From NCBI RefSeq assembly GCF_016801025.1, contig NZ_CP068983.1, forward strand, positions 3,774,501-3,838,500: a stretch of 64,000 nt of DNA, in the 5' to 3' direction. Both the position numbers and the translations under genes were made by a program. Positions 26,151 through 35,607 of this stretch are shown piece by piece (within the stretch, counting starts at the first letter, position 1; each line of letters starts with the position of its first letter). The notes under the pieces were generated by a model. That model worked only from the letters and a program-made list of their open reading frames with translations, was not told where the DNA came from and did not search any database. The stretch comes from Paradevosia shaoguanensis (lineage in GTDB: Bacteria; Pseudomonadota; Alphaproteobacteria; Rhizobiales; Devosiaceae).

Positions 26151-29100
26151 ATGTCCCACGCAGAGCTTATCGCTGCCACCAATTTCTCATTCCTCCGCGG
26201 CGCCAGCCACCCCTTCGAGATGGTCGCGCAGGCGGCGACGCTGGGGCTGTCAGGCATCGGTATCTGCGATCGGAATTCGCTCTCCGGCGTCGTCCGCGCC
26301 TACTCGGCAGCCCGCGACCTGGCAAAGGACTTTCCGGCCTTCAAACTTGTCGTGGGGGCGAGGCTCGTCTTCTCCGACGGCACGCCTGACATTGCAGTCT
26401 ATCCCTCCGATCGCGAGGCATACGGCCGCCTCTCGGCACTCCTGACACTTGGGAACCGCCGAGCGCCAAAAGGGGAGTGCTACCTAGAGCTCACGGATCT
26501 CGCCGACTATTCTGCCGGCCAACTCATGATCGTCATCCCCGATGCGAATCTGGAGCGGGCGGGCGCTACTGCTTCGTGGTTGTCTCGCTCGGCGCCGGGC
26601 AGAGTGTGGCTGGCGGCGGCTTGCCGATATGACGGGGACGACCGAGCGCGGCTGGCGCAACTGGCCGAGATCGCCGCGGCGGCCGAGGTGCCGCTGCTTG
26701 CGACCATGGATGCGCTCTACCACGAGCCCTCCCGCAGCCGGATCGCCGACGTCCTCACCTGCATCCGGGAAGGCGTCACCATCTTTGAAGCAGGCCAGAA
26801 ACTCTCCGCCAATAGCGAGCGCCACATCAAGTCGCCAGCCGAGATGGCCAGGCTCTTTCGTGAGCACCCGGATGCCCTGGCGCAGTCCCGGCACATCCTC
26901 TATCGCATCTCGTTCTCCCTCGATCAGCTCCGATACATTTACCCCGAGGAAACAGTCGGCAACGGAGAGACCGCCCAGCAGACCTTGGAGCGCCTTTCCT
27001 GGGAAGGCGCCGAGCGGCGCTATCCCGATGGCATTCCCGAGCGTGTGCGAAAGGGTCTGGCGCACGAGCTCGAACTCATCGCGGAAATGAAGTACGCGGC
27101 CTATTTCCTAACTGTCCAGGATATCGTTCGCTTCGCGCGCCAGGAGCGCGGCATCCTTTGCCAAGGTAGGGGATCGGCTGCCAATTCCGCGGTGTGCTTC
27201 TGCCTCGGCATCACCGAAGTTGACCCCATGCTCGTCGACCTGCTCTTCGAGCGGTTCGTTTCGACGGAACGCGACGAGCCGCCAGACATCGACGTCGACT
27301 TCGAGCACGAGCGGCGCGAAGAGGTGATGCAGTACATCTATCAGAAGTACGGGCGAAGCCGTGCGGGGCTGACCGCCAACGTCATCACCTACCGAACAAA
27401 GGGCGCCATCCGCGATGTCGGCAAGGTCTTTGGGCTCTCCGAGGACATGATCACTTCGATCTCCAGCACCAATTTCGGCTGGGGACGGATGGATATCACC
27501 GACGCCCGGTTGCGCGAGGCCGGGATGAACCCTGATGCCCGCGTTGTCCGCATGGTCCTGGCGATCGCCACTGAGATGTACGGCTTTCCGCGGCACCTCG
27601 GTCAGCATGTCGGGGGCTTCGTCATCACCCGCGACCGTCTTGATCAGCTGGTACCCATCTCCAATGCTGCCATGGAGGATCGGACGGTCATCGAGTGGAA
27701 CAAGGATGATCTCGACGAGCTCGGCATCCTCAAGGTCGACGTGCTGGCTCTGGGCATGCTCTCGTGCATCCGTCGGGCCTTCAACCTGCTACGGCAGCAC
27801 TATGGCCTGTCGCTAACGCTAGCGACCGTGCCGTCCGAGGATCCTTGCGTCTACAAGATGACCCATCGCGCCGATACCATCGGCGTGTTCCAGATCGAGA
27901 GCCGGGCGCAGATGTCGATGCTGCCCAGGCTCAAACCGACCGAGTTCTACGACCTGGTCATTGAGGTGGCTATCGTGCGCCCCGGGCCCATTCAGGGTGA
28001 CATGGTGCATCCGTATCTCAAGCGCCGGCAGGGGCTGGAGCCGACGAGTTACCCGTCGCCCGAGCTCGAACATGTGCTCAAGAAGACCTATGGCGTGCCG
28101 CTCTTCCAGGAGCAGGCCATGAAGATCGCCATCGTCGGCGCTGGGTTCACGCCTGGCGAGGCCGACAAGCTGCGGCGCGCCATGGCCACCTTCAAGCGCA
28201 CCGGCGGTGTCGGCGTGTTCCGGGACAAGTTCATCGCCGGCATGTTGGAGCGAGGCTACGAGCGGGACTTTGCCGATGCCTGCTTCAAGCAGATTGAGGG
28301 CTTCGGCAGCTATGGGTTCCCGGAGAGCCACGCCGCCTCGTTCGCGCTCCTGGTCTACGTGTCCTGCTGGATCAAATGCCACTATCCGGATGTGTTCGCC
28401 GCGGCGCTGCTCAACAGCCAACCCATGGGCTTCTACGCCCCGGCTCAGATCGTCCGCGACGCGCAGGATCACGGCGTTGATGTCCGTCCGGTCGACATCA
28501 ATCTCTCCGACCTCGAAATCGTCATGGAAAAATCCAACCAAGCCGGTGTGGGTATCGCGGCGCGCCACGCGGAGATGGAAGGAGACATCTGGGGCAATAT
28601 GGGCATCCGGCTCGGTTTCAACCTGGTGAAGGGCTTGAGGACCGAGCATGCGAATCTGATCATTGCCCGGCGTCGCGGCGGTTATGACAGCGTGCGCGAT
28701 CTCTGGCTTCGCACCGGCCTGTCGCCGTCAGTGCTGGAGAAGCTCGCCGACGCTGACGCTTTCCAGTCCCTGGGGCTCTCCCGCCGCGATGCGCTGTGGG
28801 CCATCCGTGGGCTCATCGGCGAGCATGGAGCCGAGACGCTTCCGATCTTTGCGGCTGCGGGAGTGGACGGCGACGACATCACGGGCGAAAGCAAGCTGCC
28901 TCCGATGCTCCTTGGCGAAGAGGTCATCCACGACTACCGGGCGCTCTCGATCTCGCTCAAAGCGCACCCCATGAGTTTCTTGCGCGAGGACCTCGGCCGC
29001 AGGCGCATCGTGCAGGCTGATGAACTGCGCAACGTCGATCCGGGGAGGTGGGTGACTGTAGCCGGCCTGGTGCTGGTGCGGCAGCGCCCGGGAACGGCGA

Positions 29101-29432
29101 GCGGAGTGATCTTTGCGACGCTCGAGGACGAGACCGGTGTGGCCAACATCATTGTCTGGCCCAAGACCTTCGAGGCCAATCGCCGAACCGTTCTTGGCGC
29201 ACGCGTCATGGCCGTGCGCGGACCTCTGCAGCGTGAGGGCTTGGTCGTTCACGTGGTCGCTAAGGAATTCATCGATCTCACCGGGCAGATGGTAGCGGTT
29301 GCCGGCGGCTTCGACGTCGGAATAACGACCGACAATGTCGACGAGCGCAGGACGCGGGAGCGGCAGCAATACCTCGACCTGCAGGCCAAGCAGATCGCTG
29401 ACGCCTTGCCGTCAGGGCGCAACTTCCACTGA
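26151..29432 (+). CDS. dnaE2: Error-prone DNA polymerase III alpha subunit DnaE2 (ImuC)
   Basis: 1093 aa. The N-terminal 230 residues are the PHP domain (AELIAATNFSFLRGASHP, GIGICDRNSLSG). The polymerase core follows, with GRGSAANSAVCFCLGI and the catalytic aspartates in RDEPPDIDVDFEHERRE, then the thumb and fingers (GVPLFQEQAMKIAIVGAGFT, PESHAASFALLVY). The C-terminal OB-fold region (WVTVAGLVLVRQRPGTASG) is the DnaE2 type. It performs translesion synthesis and SOS mutagenesis, usually with ImuA and ImuB. Neither imuA nor imuB lies next to it; upstream is the XRE gene and downstream a small protein and SRAP. A LexA box precedes it. Confidence 0.95.
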   Translation: MSHAELIAATNFSFLRGASHPFEMVAQAATLGLSGIGICDRNSLSGVVRAYSAARDLAKDFPAFKLVVGARLVFSDGTPDIAVYPSDREAYGRLSALLTLGNRRAPKGECYLELTDLADYSAGQLMIVIPDANLERAGATASWLSRSAPGRVWLAAACRYDGDDRARLAQLAEIAAAAEVPLLATMDALYHEPSRSRIADVLTCIREGVTIFEAGQKLSANSERHIKSPAEMARLFREHPDALAQSRHILYRISFSLDQLRYIYPEETVGNGETAQQTLERLSWEGAERRYPDGIPERVRKGLAHELELIAEMKYAAYFLTVQDIVRFARQERGILCQGRGSAANSAVCFCLGITEVDPMLVDLLFERFVSTERDEPPDIDVDFEHERREEVMQYIYQKYGRSRAGLTANVITYRTKGAIRDVGKVFGLSEDMITSISSTNFGWGRMDITDARLREAGMNPDARVVRMVLAIATEMYGFPRHLGQHVGGFVITRDRLDQLVPISNAAMEDRTVIEWNKDDLDELGILKVDVLALGMLSCIRRAFNLLRQHYGLSLTLATVPSEDPCVYKMTHRADTIGVFQIESRAQMSMLPRLKPTEFYDLVIEVAIVRPGPIQGDMVHPYLKRRQGLEPTSYPSPELEHVLKKTYGVPLFQEQAMKIAIVGAGFTPGEADKLRRAMATFKRTGGVGVFRDKFIAGMLERGYERDFADACFKQIEGFGSYGFPESHAASFALLVYVSCWIKCHYPDVFAAALLNSQPMGFYAPAQIVRDAQDHGVDVRPVDINLSDLEIVMEKSNQAGVGIAARHAEMEGDIWGNMGIRLGFNLVKGLRTEHANLIIARRRGGYDSVRDLWLRTGLSPSVLEKLADADAFQSLGLSRRDALWAIRGLIGEHGAETLPIFAAAGVDGDDITGESKLPPMLLGEEVIHDYRALSISLKAHPMSFLREDLGRRRIVQADELRNVDPGRWVTVAGLVLVRQRPGTASGVIFATLEDETGVANIIVWPKTFEANRRTVLGARVMAVRGPLQREGLVVHVVAKEFIDLTGQMVAVAGGFDVGITTDNVDERRTRERQQYLDLQAKQIADALPSGRNFH

Positions 29433-29436
29433 TGCC

Positions 29437-29820
29437 ATGGGCTCGATCCGCACCCTGCAGGACTTCCACGAGACCGGGCGAGCCATCCGCGCTTTCTGCT
29501 CGCACTACTACGTCTGCAATCACGACGCACAGCTTCAGCTTGATCTGCTGGCCGTCCGACTCGGCTGGAGTTTCGATTTCTACCGCGGCCGCGACTATCT
29601 CGCGGGAATGCTGCGCTGCTCGCTATGCGGGTGGCGTTTTCCGGTCTTCGCCCTTGGCCACGCAAATGCGCCGCCGGGTTTCGCCGGCTCGCACGGGGCA
29701 GGGACCGTTCCACTCTCCCAGGATCAAATCATCGCCATGCAGCGCGCCCGTGAGGCAAACAACGCGGGCGAACTGCCCTGGGTGGGCGTTAGGAAGGGTG
29801 GGCGGAAGTTCGGCCGCTAG
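29437..29820 (+). CDS. Small Cys-containing protein downstream of dnaE2
   Basis: 127 aa from ATG 29437, 4 bp after the dnaE2 stop, so cotranscribed with it. It has a CSHYYVCNHD segment, and RCSLCGW in the middle gives a second CxxC; the four cysteines could form a zinc site. The first part (TLQDFHETGRAIRAFCSH) is helical. The family is not known to me. Its stop codon overlaps that of the convergent SRAP gene (CTAG). Confidence 0.7.
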   Translation: MGSIRTLQDFHETGRAIRAFCSHYYVCNHDAQLQLDLLAVRLGWSFDFYRGRDYLAGMLRCSLCGWRFPVFALGHANAPPGFAGSHGAGTVPLSQDQIIAMQRAREANNAGELPWVGVRKGGRKFGR

Positions 29821-30590
29821 AAGAGGCTCGGTTCAGTGTCGGGCTCATCGGGTGGCGGAGGGTCTTCCTTGAAGCCGCGAGAGATGATCTGGAGCACGCC
29901 GTCTGGCAGCGCCCGTTGGAGTCCCTTGGCCACCTCCCACGGTGCAGTCATCCATGTTTCAACCTCCTCGGGAGTTCGCAGAATCACCGGCATGGCCTTG
30001 GGATGAATGGCACCGACCTCAGCGTTCGCCTCGGCAGTCAGGAAAGCGAAGAGGTCTGTCGTCACTGTGCCTTCTTTGATTTTGCGGACGCTGGTCCACT
30101 GCGGCGCCCATATGCCGGCGAAAAAGGCTAGCGGGCGCGTATCGTCGAAGGCGAACCAGATGTCGCCGCCCTCCTCGCGATTGAACTCGGAAAACGACGT
30201 GAACGGAACGACGCACCGAAACTCCGGCGTGAGCCAGCGCTTCCAGTGCGCGCTAGATGTGTTGCGGACATTGGTGGTGCCGCCATCAGGCTCCATTTCC
30301 ACGAGGCGCTTGAACTCCTCTGGAGACAGTGAGCGACCTTGTTTCGCCTCGATCTTTTGGGCTCGCTTTTTGGCGGCCTCATAGAGCGCTACCGACGAGC
30401 TTGGCATGCCCCAACGAACCTTTGTCAGCTCACGGGTGTCGCCAAAGTTGCGAACGATTGGGGCCAGGTAGTCGGGGAAAATGCCGGTTTGCGGCGCCAG
30501 GTTGCCGATCGTGTCGAAATCGACCTGCATATCGCGGACAAAGGCGCGGATCGCCTCGATGTTCGTGGTGACGGAGTAGAGGTTGCACAT
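29817..30590 (-). CDS. SRAP/HMCES (YedK) family abasic-site shield protein
   Basis: 257 aa. The protein starts MCNLYS, so after removal of Met the catalytic Cys2 is the N-terminus, as in all SRAP proteins. Other active-site signs are NLAPQTGIFPDYLAPIV, TSFSEF with the key glutamate, and AIHPKAMPVIL with the histidine. SRAP proteins form a covalent link with abasic sites in single-stranded DNA and protect them. It is convergent with the dnaE2 operon, consistent with a shared DNA-damage theme. No LexA box is seen before its start. Confidence 0.92.
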   Translation of the reverse strand: MCNLYSVTTNIEAIRAFVRDMQVDFDTIGNLAPQTGIFPDYLAPIVRNFGDTRELTKVRWGMPSSSVALYEAAKKRAQKIEAKQGRSLSPEEFKRLVEMEPDGGTTNVRNTSSAHWKRWLTPEFRCVVPFTSFSEFNREEGGDIWFAFDDTRPLAFFAGIWAPQWTSVRKIKEGTVTTDLFAFLTAEANAEVGAIHPKAMPVILRTPEEVETWMTAPWEVAKGLQRALPDGVLQIISRGFKEDPPPPDEPDTEPSLF

Positions 30591-30658
30591 GCAAGCGACT
30601 TTCGAGACTCAGATCACGAGACCATACTGTCAGCGTTTCTCACCATCGTCAGCTAGCT

Positions 30659-30862
30659 ATGCCCACCGAATACGTCCCTTCCGGTCCACCAATCGTTCGC
30701 AACAATCAGCCCGTCACGCCCATGGCGCCGATCTACACCTGTGAGGACTGCGGCTTCAAAGGCGCGCCCTTCGGCGTGAAGCGGGGCGATCAGGTGCTGA
30801 GCTATTGTGGATGGCAGAATGGAGAGCCGGTGTGCGTTGGGAGCGGCAGGCAGGTCCCGTGA
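30659..30862 (+). CDS. Small zinc-ribbon-like protein
   Basis: 67 aa. It holds CEDCGFKG and, 20 or so residues on, SYCGW and EPVCVG, so four cysteines may bind zinc. Family not recognised. It is divergent from the SRAP gene and lies 145 bp before tRNA-Pro. Confidence 0.55.
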   Translation: MPTEYVPSGPPIVRNNQPVTPMAPIYTCEDCGFKGAPFGVKRGDQVLSYCGWQNGEPVCVGSGRQVP

Positions 30863-31006
30863 ACGAATCATGAACCTGTGGCGGGGTTTTGGGCGGGGAA
30901 CGTCCCGCCGGTATGTGCAAAACGTCGCCGAATTTTCTGTTTGTTCTTATCAGCCCAAAAACAGGGGTTGCCTCAAAACCCCATAATCTCTATGTCTCCC
31001 CGCAGT

Positions 31007-31083
31007 CGGGGTGTAGCGCAGCCTGGTAGCGCATTTGTCTGGGGGACAAAGGGTCGTCGGTTCAAATCCGGCCACTCCGACCA
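31007..31083 (+). tRNA. tRNA-Pro (anticodon GGG)
   Basis: 77 nt with encoded CCA. The acceptor stem CGGGGTG pairs with CACTCCG (one G-T). The anticodon stem TTTGT/ACAAA holds the loop CTGGGGG with GGG at positions 34-36. The T arm has the GGTTCAAATCC form. It reads proline codon CCC. Confidence 0.95.
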
Positions 31084-31121
31084 TTTCCTTCAAGCGGGGC
31101 CCCCAGCCGCGCTTTTGTTTT

Positions 31122-31439
31122 TCAGGCCAGATGAAACATCGGCACGAGGTCGACCTGCACCGGGACGTTGTCCGGGTGAGTCTCCATCACGTCGGCCATG
31201 AATTTCCACCAGCGCTTGACGACCTCCTGGTTGGGCAGGTCGTCCATCGTGTGCGTATCGGTGCGGACCAGCGTGGCGAAGAGGTGGTTGGTCTCCGGAT
31301 CCAGCCAGATCGAATAGTCGGAAACGCCGGCATCCTTGAGCGCCCTGGCGAGCTCGGGAAAGATCTCGTCGTGCCGTTTCCTGTATTCCGCCGCCTGGCC
31401 CGGATTGAGGTTCATGCGAAACGCGATGCGCTCGGACAC
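31122..31439 (-). CDS. L-rhamnose mutarotase family protein
   Basis: 105 aa from GTG 31439, chosen for the AGGGAG 6 bp upstream and the family length of about 104; an ATG at 31463 is possible. Family signs are RIAFRMNLNPGQAAEYRKRH, DEIFPEL, the YSIWLD strand and a paired WW in KRWWKFMADVM. RhaM interconverts the alpha and beta anomers of L-rhamnose. No other rhamnose genes are nearby, so it may serve another sugar. Confidence 0.88.
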   Translation of the reverse strand: MSERIAFRMNLNPGQAAEYRKRHDEIFPELARALKDAGVSDYSIWLDPETNHLFATLVRTDTHTMDDLPNQEVVKRWWKFMADVMETHPDNVPVQVDLVPMFHLA

Positions 31440-31508
31440 AGTCGACTCCCTGACGAAGATCATGCACTCTGCTTTGCTACCATACCAGCAGGCGCATGAG
31501 GAATCGGA

Positions 31509-31838
31509 ATGAGTGAAAACTTCAGTCTGCCCAAGGGGGTGGCCTGGGTGGACAGCGGTGGCGGCGTAATGCGCGCCGTGCTCAGCGAGCGGCCGGAACT
31601 GATGATGGTGGCCTTCGCCTTTCCCAAGGGCGGCGTGGGCGCCTTGCATTCCCATCCCCATGTGCAGTCGAGCTTCGTGGCGGAAGGCCGGTTTGAAGTG
31701 ACTATCGAGGGCGAGACGATGATCGTGCCCAAGGGCGGCAGCTTCATCGTGCCGCCGAGCGCGCTGCATGGCGTCAAGGCGCTTGAAAAGGGACTTCTCA
31801 TCGATGCGTTCACACCGCGTCGCGACGACTTCCTTTAG
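31509..31838 (+). CDS. Cupin domain protein
   Basis: 109 aa. One cupin barrel: motif 1 ALHSHPHVQSSFVAEGRFEV gives H47/H49-type metal ligands and the glutamate, motif 2 PPSALHGVKAL the last histidine. Such single-cupin proteins are often pectin-degradation KdgF-like or sugar isomerases. It is divergent from the mutarotase and overlaps no gene; the two may act on the same sugar. Confidence 0.85.
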   Translation: MSENFSLPKGVAWVDSGGGVMRAVLSERPELMMVAFAFPKGGVGALHSHPHVQSSFVAEGRFEVTIEGETMIVPKGGSFIVPPSALHGVKALEKGLLIDAFTPRRDDFL

Positions 31839-31888
31839 CTGCCGCGCACGCGTAGAAGCCTCCCCAGAAAATCAACGCGATAGCGCCG

Positions 31889-32872
31889 GTGGATGAATCA
31901 GTTCGTGAGCCGGCAGGGGAGCCCGGCTTGATCGAACGTGCCATAGAAGAGGTCCTGCATCTATGGCCGAACCTGGCCGGCGGCCACGCGACGCTGGTCA
32001 ACCTTTCGGAAAACCACACGTTCAGAATCGATGGCGCCGACGGCTCCAAGCACATCCTGCGACTGCATCGCCCGGGTTATCACTCGCTGACGGCCATCAA
32101 GAGTGAGCTTGGCTGGGTGGCCGCCTTGCGTGCCGAAGGCGAGATGCCGGTGCCCCGGCCGCTGCCGGGGGCAAACGGCGCGCTGGTGCAGTTCGTCGAA
32201 ACGCCGGAGATTTCTGCCCGGCACGCCGTGCTTTTCGCTTTCGAGGACGGAGTTGAACCTCACCCGGAGGATAAGCTCGCCCCACTCTTCGAAACGCTGG
32301 GCGGCTATGCCGCGCGCAATCACATCCATACGGCCACCTATCGGCCTGAACGCATCGAGCGGCCGCTCTGGGACGAGGGGGTGCTTGATACCGACGGCAT
32401 CTGGGGGGATTGGCGGAAGGCACCGGGCGTCGAGCCGGTCAGGGCCACGCTGACCCGACTGGATGCACGGCTGCGACAGGACCTGGCCGCTTACGGCAAG
32501 GGGAGCGACAGGTTCGGGCTGATCCATGCCGATATGCGTCTGGCCAACCTGTTGGTGGCCAGGGACAAGGTGACGCTGATCGACTTCGACGATTGCGGCT
32601 TCGGCTGGTTCGCCTACGATTTTGCGGCCGCGGTTTCGTTCATCGACGACCAGGCGGTGCTGCCCGAACTCAAGGAGGCCTGGATCACGGGCTACCTGCG
32701 GCACCGGCCGCTCGAGGCGGCCGATATCGCTGCCATGGATACGCTGGTGCTGCTGAGGCGGATGCTATTGCTCGCCTGGACCGGTACGCATGCGGAGACG
32801 GACCTGGCGAGGTCACAGGCGCACCTTGCCGAGCTGACGGCTCGGCTGGGCGAGGCCTACATGGCTCAATAG
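31889..32872 (+). CDS. Phosphotransferase-fold kinase (APH / homoserine-kinase-like)
   Basis: 327 aa from GTG 31889; TTG 31928 has the better ribosome site (GGGGAG, 6 bp) and would give 314 aa. The kinase-like fold is shown by LRLHRPGYHS (lysine-like region), the catalytic loop LIHADMRLANLLV with HxD and N, and the metal-binding IDFDDCGFGWFAYD. It likely phosphorylates a small hydroxylated metabolite; aminoglycoside specificity is not implied. The stop overlaps the convergent sugar-transferase stop by a few bases. Confidence 0.85.
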   Translation: MDESVREPAGEPGLIERAIEEVLHLWPNLAGGHATLVNLSENHTFRIDGADGSKHILRLHRPGYHSLTAIKSELGWVAALRAEGEMPVPRPLPGANGALVQFVETPEISARHAVLFAFEDGVEPHPEDKLAPLFETLGGYAARNHIHTATYRPERIERPLWDEGVLDTDGIWGDWRKAPGVEPVRATLTRLDARLRQDLAAYGKGSDRFGLIHADMRLANLLVARDKVTLIDFDDCGFGWFAYDFAAAVSFIDDQAVLPELKEAWITGYLRHRPLEAADIAAMDTLVLLRRMLLLAWTGTHAETDLARSQAHLAELTARLGEAYMAQ

Positions 32873-34398
32873 GCGTTCTTGCGGGCCGAGAACAGCGAGA
32901 CGGGCGTCATCACCACGATGTAGAGATCGAGGAAAAGCGACCAGTTCTCAATGTAATAGAGGTCGTGATTGACTCGCTGCATGATCTTGTCGATCGTGTC
33001 CGTCTCCCCACGCCAGCCATTGATCTGGGCCCAGCCGGTCATACCCGGCTTGACGCGGTGACGCGCGAAATAGCCATCCACGGCCTCGTAATAGAGCATG
33101 TTGTCGGCCTTGGCCTGCAGCGCGTGCGGGCGCGGGCCGACGATGGAAAGCTCGCCCTTGAGAACGTTGATGAGCTGCGGCAGCTCGTCGATGGAGGTCT
33201 TGCGGATGAAGCGGCCGACACGGGTGACGCGCGGATCGTCCTTGGTGACGAGCTTGGAGGCGGTCGCGTCCGTCATGTCGGTATACATCGAGCGGAACTT
33301 GTACATCTCGACGAGCTGGTTGTTAAAGCCGTGCCGCTTCTGCTTGAAGAAGATCGGGCCCTTGCTCTCGAGCCTGATGGCGATGGCCGTGGCCAGCATG
33401 ATCGGTGAGAGCAGGACCAGCGCGGTGAGCGCCACGATCTTGTCGAACACCCACTTGAAGACGAGGTTCCAGTCCGAAATCGGCCGGTCGGCCATGTCGA
33501 AGACAGGCAGTTCGCCCACGTACGAGTAGGCACGCGACGTGAAGCGGAGCTGGCTCATGTGAGCCGAGAGCCGGATGTCGACGGGCAGGACCCAGAGCGT
33601 GCGCAGCATTTCGAGCACGCGCTTCTCTGCCGAGAGCGGCATCGAGACGATAACGAGGTCTACCGGCGTACGGCGTGAGAACTCGACGAGATCGGCGACC
33701 TTGCCGAGCTTGTGGTAGCCCGAGACGATATCGGGTGAACGCTCATCGATCCGGTCATCGAAGAGACCGAGGAGGTTGATGTCGTTGGTGGCGCCAGAGC
33801 GGATGGTATCGATCAGCGCCTCGGCATCCTTGCCGCCGCCGATGATGACCGTACGGCGCTTGAGCCGGCCTTGGGCGGTCCAGCGCATGACGAGTGCGCG
33901 CAGTGCCATGCGATAGGCGACGAGCAGCACGATGCCTACGAGATACCATCCGGCCAGCCAGACGCGCGAGACCATCTCGGACGCCTTGAACACATAGGCG
34001 AGCACCATCAGCATGACGAAGACCAGAGACCAGGCAGCGAGCACGCGGCCGATCTGCAGCAGGCCGAGGCGATAGGACGACACCTTGTGCATCCGCGCGG
34101 CATTGATGAGGACGTTCGCCAAGAGCGTCGCGCCCAGGATCACCGGGACATAGAAGATCGGCGTGTGCCCGACATAGAGCCAGTAGATCGCGTAGCCGGT
34201 TGCGGCGAGGAGGAGGGCTTCGACCGCCTGCGCAGCGCCGACGATGACGGTTGCCGACATGGTCTTTTCAACCGGAGCGGCGATGATCGCTTCGGCTTCG
34301 GGGGACAAATCGGGTCCGCCGCTGCGCGGAGCGCGGCTGGAGACGTGATCGAGGACGGCCTGCTTGGGGTCCAGGTGAAACATGACGCAACGGCCCAT
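32866..34398 (-). CDS. Undecaprenyl-phosphate sugar phosphotransferase (exopolysaccharide priming)
   Basis: 510 aa; ATG 34383 is an alternative start. The N-terminal half has about four membrane helices and a CoA-binding-like domain with RTVIIGGGKDAEALI. After a fifth membrane helix (VALTALVLLSPIMLATAIAI) comes the bacterial sugar-transferase domain: KSRGPIFFKQ-like segment, YKFRSMYTD, RVGRFIRKTSIDELPQLINV and GPRPHA. It loads the first sugar phosphate (glucose or galactose) onto undecaprenyl phosphate at the inner membrane and starts repeat-unit assembly. It lies in a leftward row with a GT4 glycosyltransferase and the export lipoprotein. Confidence 0.93.
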   Translation of the reverse strand: MGRCVMFHLDPKQAVLDHVSSRAPRSGGPDLSPEAEAIIAAPVEKTMSATVIVGAAQAVEALLLAATGYAIYWLYVGHTPIFYVPVILGATLLANVLINAARMHKVSSYRLGLLQIGRVLAAWSLVFVMLMVLAYVFKASEMVSRVWLAGWYLVGIVLLVAYRMALRALVMRWTAQGRLKRRTVIIGGGKDAEALIDTIRSGATNDINLLGLFDDRIDERSPDIVSGYHKLGKVADLVEFSRRTPVDLVIVSMPLSAEKRVLEMLRTLWVLPVDIRLSAHMSQLRFTSRAYSYVGELPVFDMADRPISDWNLVFKWVFDKIVALTALVLLSPIMLATAIAIRLESKGPIFFKQKRHGFNNQLVEMYKFRSMYTDMTDATASKLVTKDDPRVTRVGRFIRKTSIDELPQLINVLKGELSIVGPRPHALQAKADNMLYYEAVDGYFARHRVKPGMTGWAQINGWRGETDTIDKIMQRVNHDLYYIENWSLFLDLYIVVMTPVSLFSARKNAY

Positions 34399-34460
34399 AG
34401 GTGGGTTCTTGTTCGCGCCACTATCGGGTCGAGGAATGAATCCGGGGTGAAACGGAAGCG

Positions 34461-35588
34461 TTAACGTCTAGCAATCGCCTGACGGTAAAGGCTTTCTATA
34501 GCTTCGGTCATGACGTCGAGCGAGAAGCGCGGCCGTACGAAATCTAGGCGCTCGCGCGCTTCCTCGGCGGCACGGTCGGGCTGGTCCAGGAAGGCCTGCA
34601 TAGCCTTCCTGAGGCTCTCGACATCACCGGCTGCAACGAGGGCGCCGGCTGTCGGGCCGAAGATTTCCTTTACGCCGCCGACATCGGTGGCGATGACCGG
34701 GAGGCCAGCCGCGGTGGCTTCGAGCACGACATAGGGCAGGGACTCGGCGCGCGAGGGGACGACCATGCAGCGGCCGGTTGGGAACATGCTGCGCGCCGGG
34801 CGGGCCCCTGGCATGGTGACACGATCGGCGAGGTTGCGACCTTCCAGCATCTGCGCGTATCGCGCCCGGTCAGGACCGTCGCCGACCAGCATCAGCGACG
34901 GCAGGGTGCCGTCGGGCCTGGTGAGGTCGGCAAAGGCCTCGATGAGGACATCGACGCCCTTGAGATCGCGCAGTTCGCCCACGAAGAGGAAGTCGGCGGC
35001 GTCGGCGTTGGGGGCGACGGGGATGAACTCGGCTTCGGCGAGGCCGTTGTGCACCACCGGGTGCGGGCAGCGCGGTTGGGTGATGGTACGGATATAGGCG
35101 TCGCGGGCGAAGGCGCTCTCGAAAATCACCGCATCGGTGAGCGGCAGCAGCGCGCGCTCGATGGCACGGAAGACTTTGCCCGAGCGCGATTGCGGCGCGT
35201 AATGCAGCATGCCGCCATGCGGGGTGTAGAGCGCCGCGCGTGGCGTCGCCAGCCGGCCCAGCCGGGCATTGAGGCCACCCTTGGCGCCGTGGCCATGGAT
35301 GACGTCGATGCCGAGCTTGCGGGCCAGGCCATGGATGCGGAATGGGGTGGTTAGGTCGCCGGAACCGGCCACCCGCGGCATAGGCAGGCGGTGAATGCCG
35401 AGCGTCGCGCGGCCGGCGATCGGGGCGAGCTTCTGGTCGGTGAGGGCGTCGGAGCTCAGCGAGTCGACGACGATGCCGATTTCATGGCCTCGTTCGGAGA
35501 GTCCCTCCGTCAGGTCCAGCACATGCCGGAACAACCCGCCCACAGGAGCACGCAACACCTGCAGGATACGCAATTTCTGCTGAGACAT
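34461..35588 (-). CDS. Family 4 glycosyltransferase
   Basis: 375 aa. A GT-B fold enzyme: the N-terminal acceptor domain begins KLRILQVLRAPVGGLFRHVLDL, and the donor domain has FLFVGELRDLKGVDVLIEAF and the E-x7-E region PSRAESLPYVVLEATAAGLPVIATDVGG. It adds a sugar to the lipid-linked exopolysaccharide unit in the cytoplasm. 63 bp separate it from the sugar transferase downstream and 20 bp from the export protein upstream, so these three form an operon. Confidence 0.92.
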   Translation of the reverse strand: MSQQKLRILQVLRAPVGGLFRHVLDLTEGLSERGHEIGIVVDSLSSDALTDQKLAPIAGRATLGIHRLPMPRVAGSGDLTTPFRIHGLARKLGIDVIHGHGAKGGLNARLGRLATPRAALYTPHGGMLHYAPQSRSGKVFRAIERALLPLTDAVIFESAFARDAYIRTITQPRCPHPVVHNGLAEAEFIPVAPNADAADFLFVGELRDLKGVDVLIEAFADLTRPDGTLPSLMLVGDGPDRARYAQMLEGRNLADRVTMPGARPARSMFPTGRCMVVPSRAESLPYVVLEATAAGLPVIATDVGGVKEIFGPTAGALVAAGDVESLRKAMQAFLDQPDRAAEEARERLDFVRPRFSLDVMTEAIESLYRQAIARR

Positions 35589-35607
35589 GAGTAGGTTCCG
35601 ACTGGCC

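Noticed and set aside
31007-31083. tRNA-Pro as attachment site of the island
   Set aside because: No repeat of its 3' end was found on the island side, and dnaE2 and SRAP lie between.
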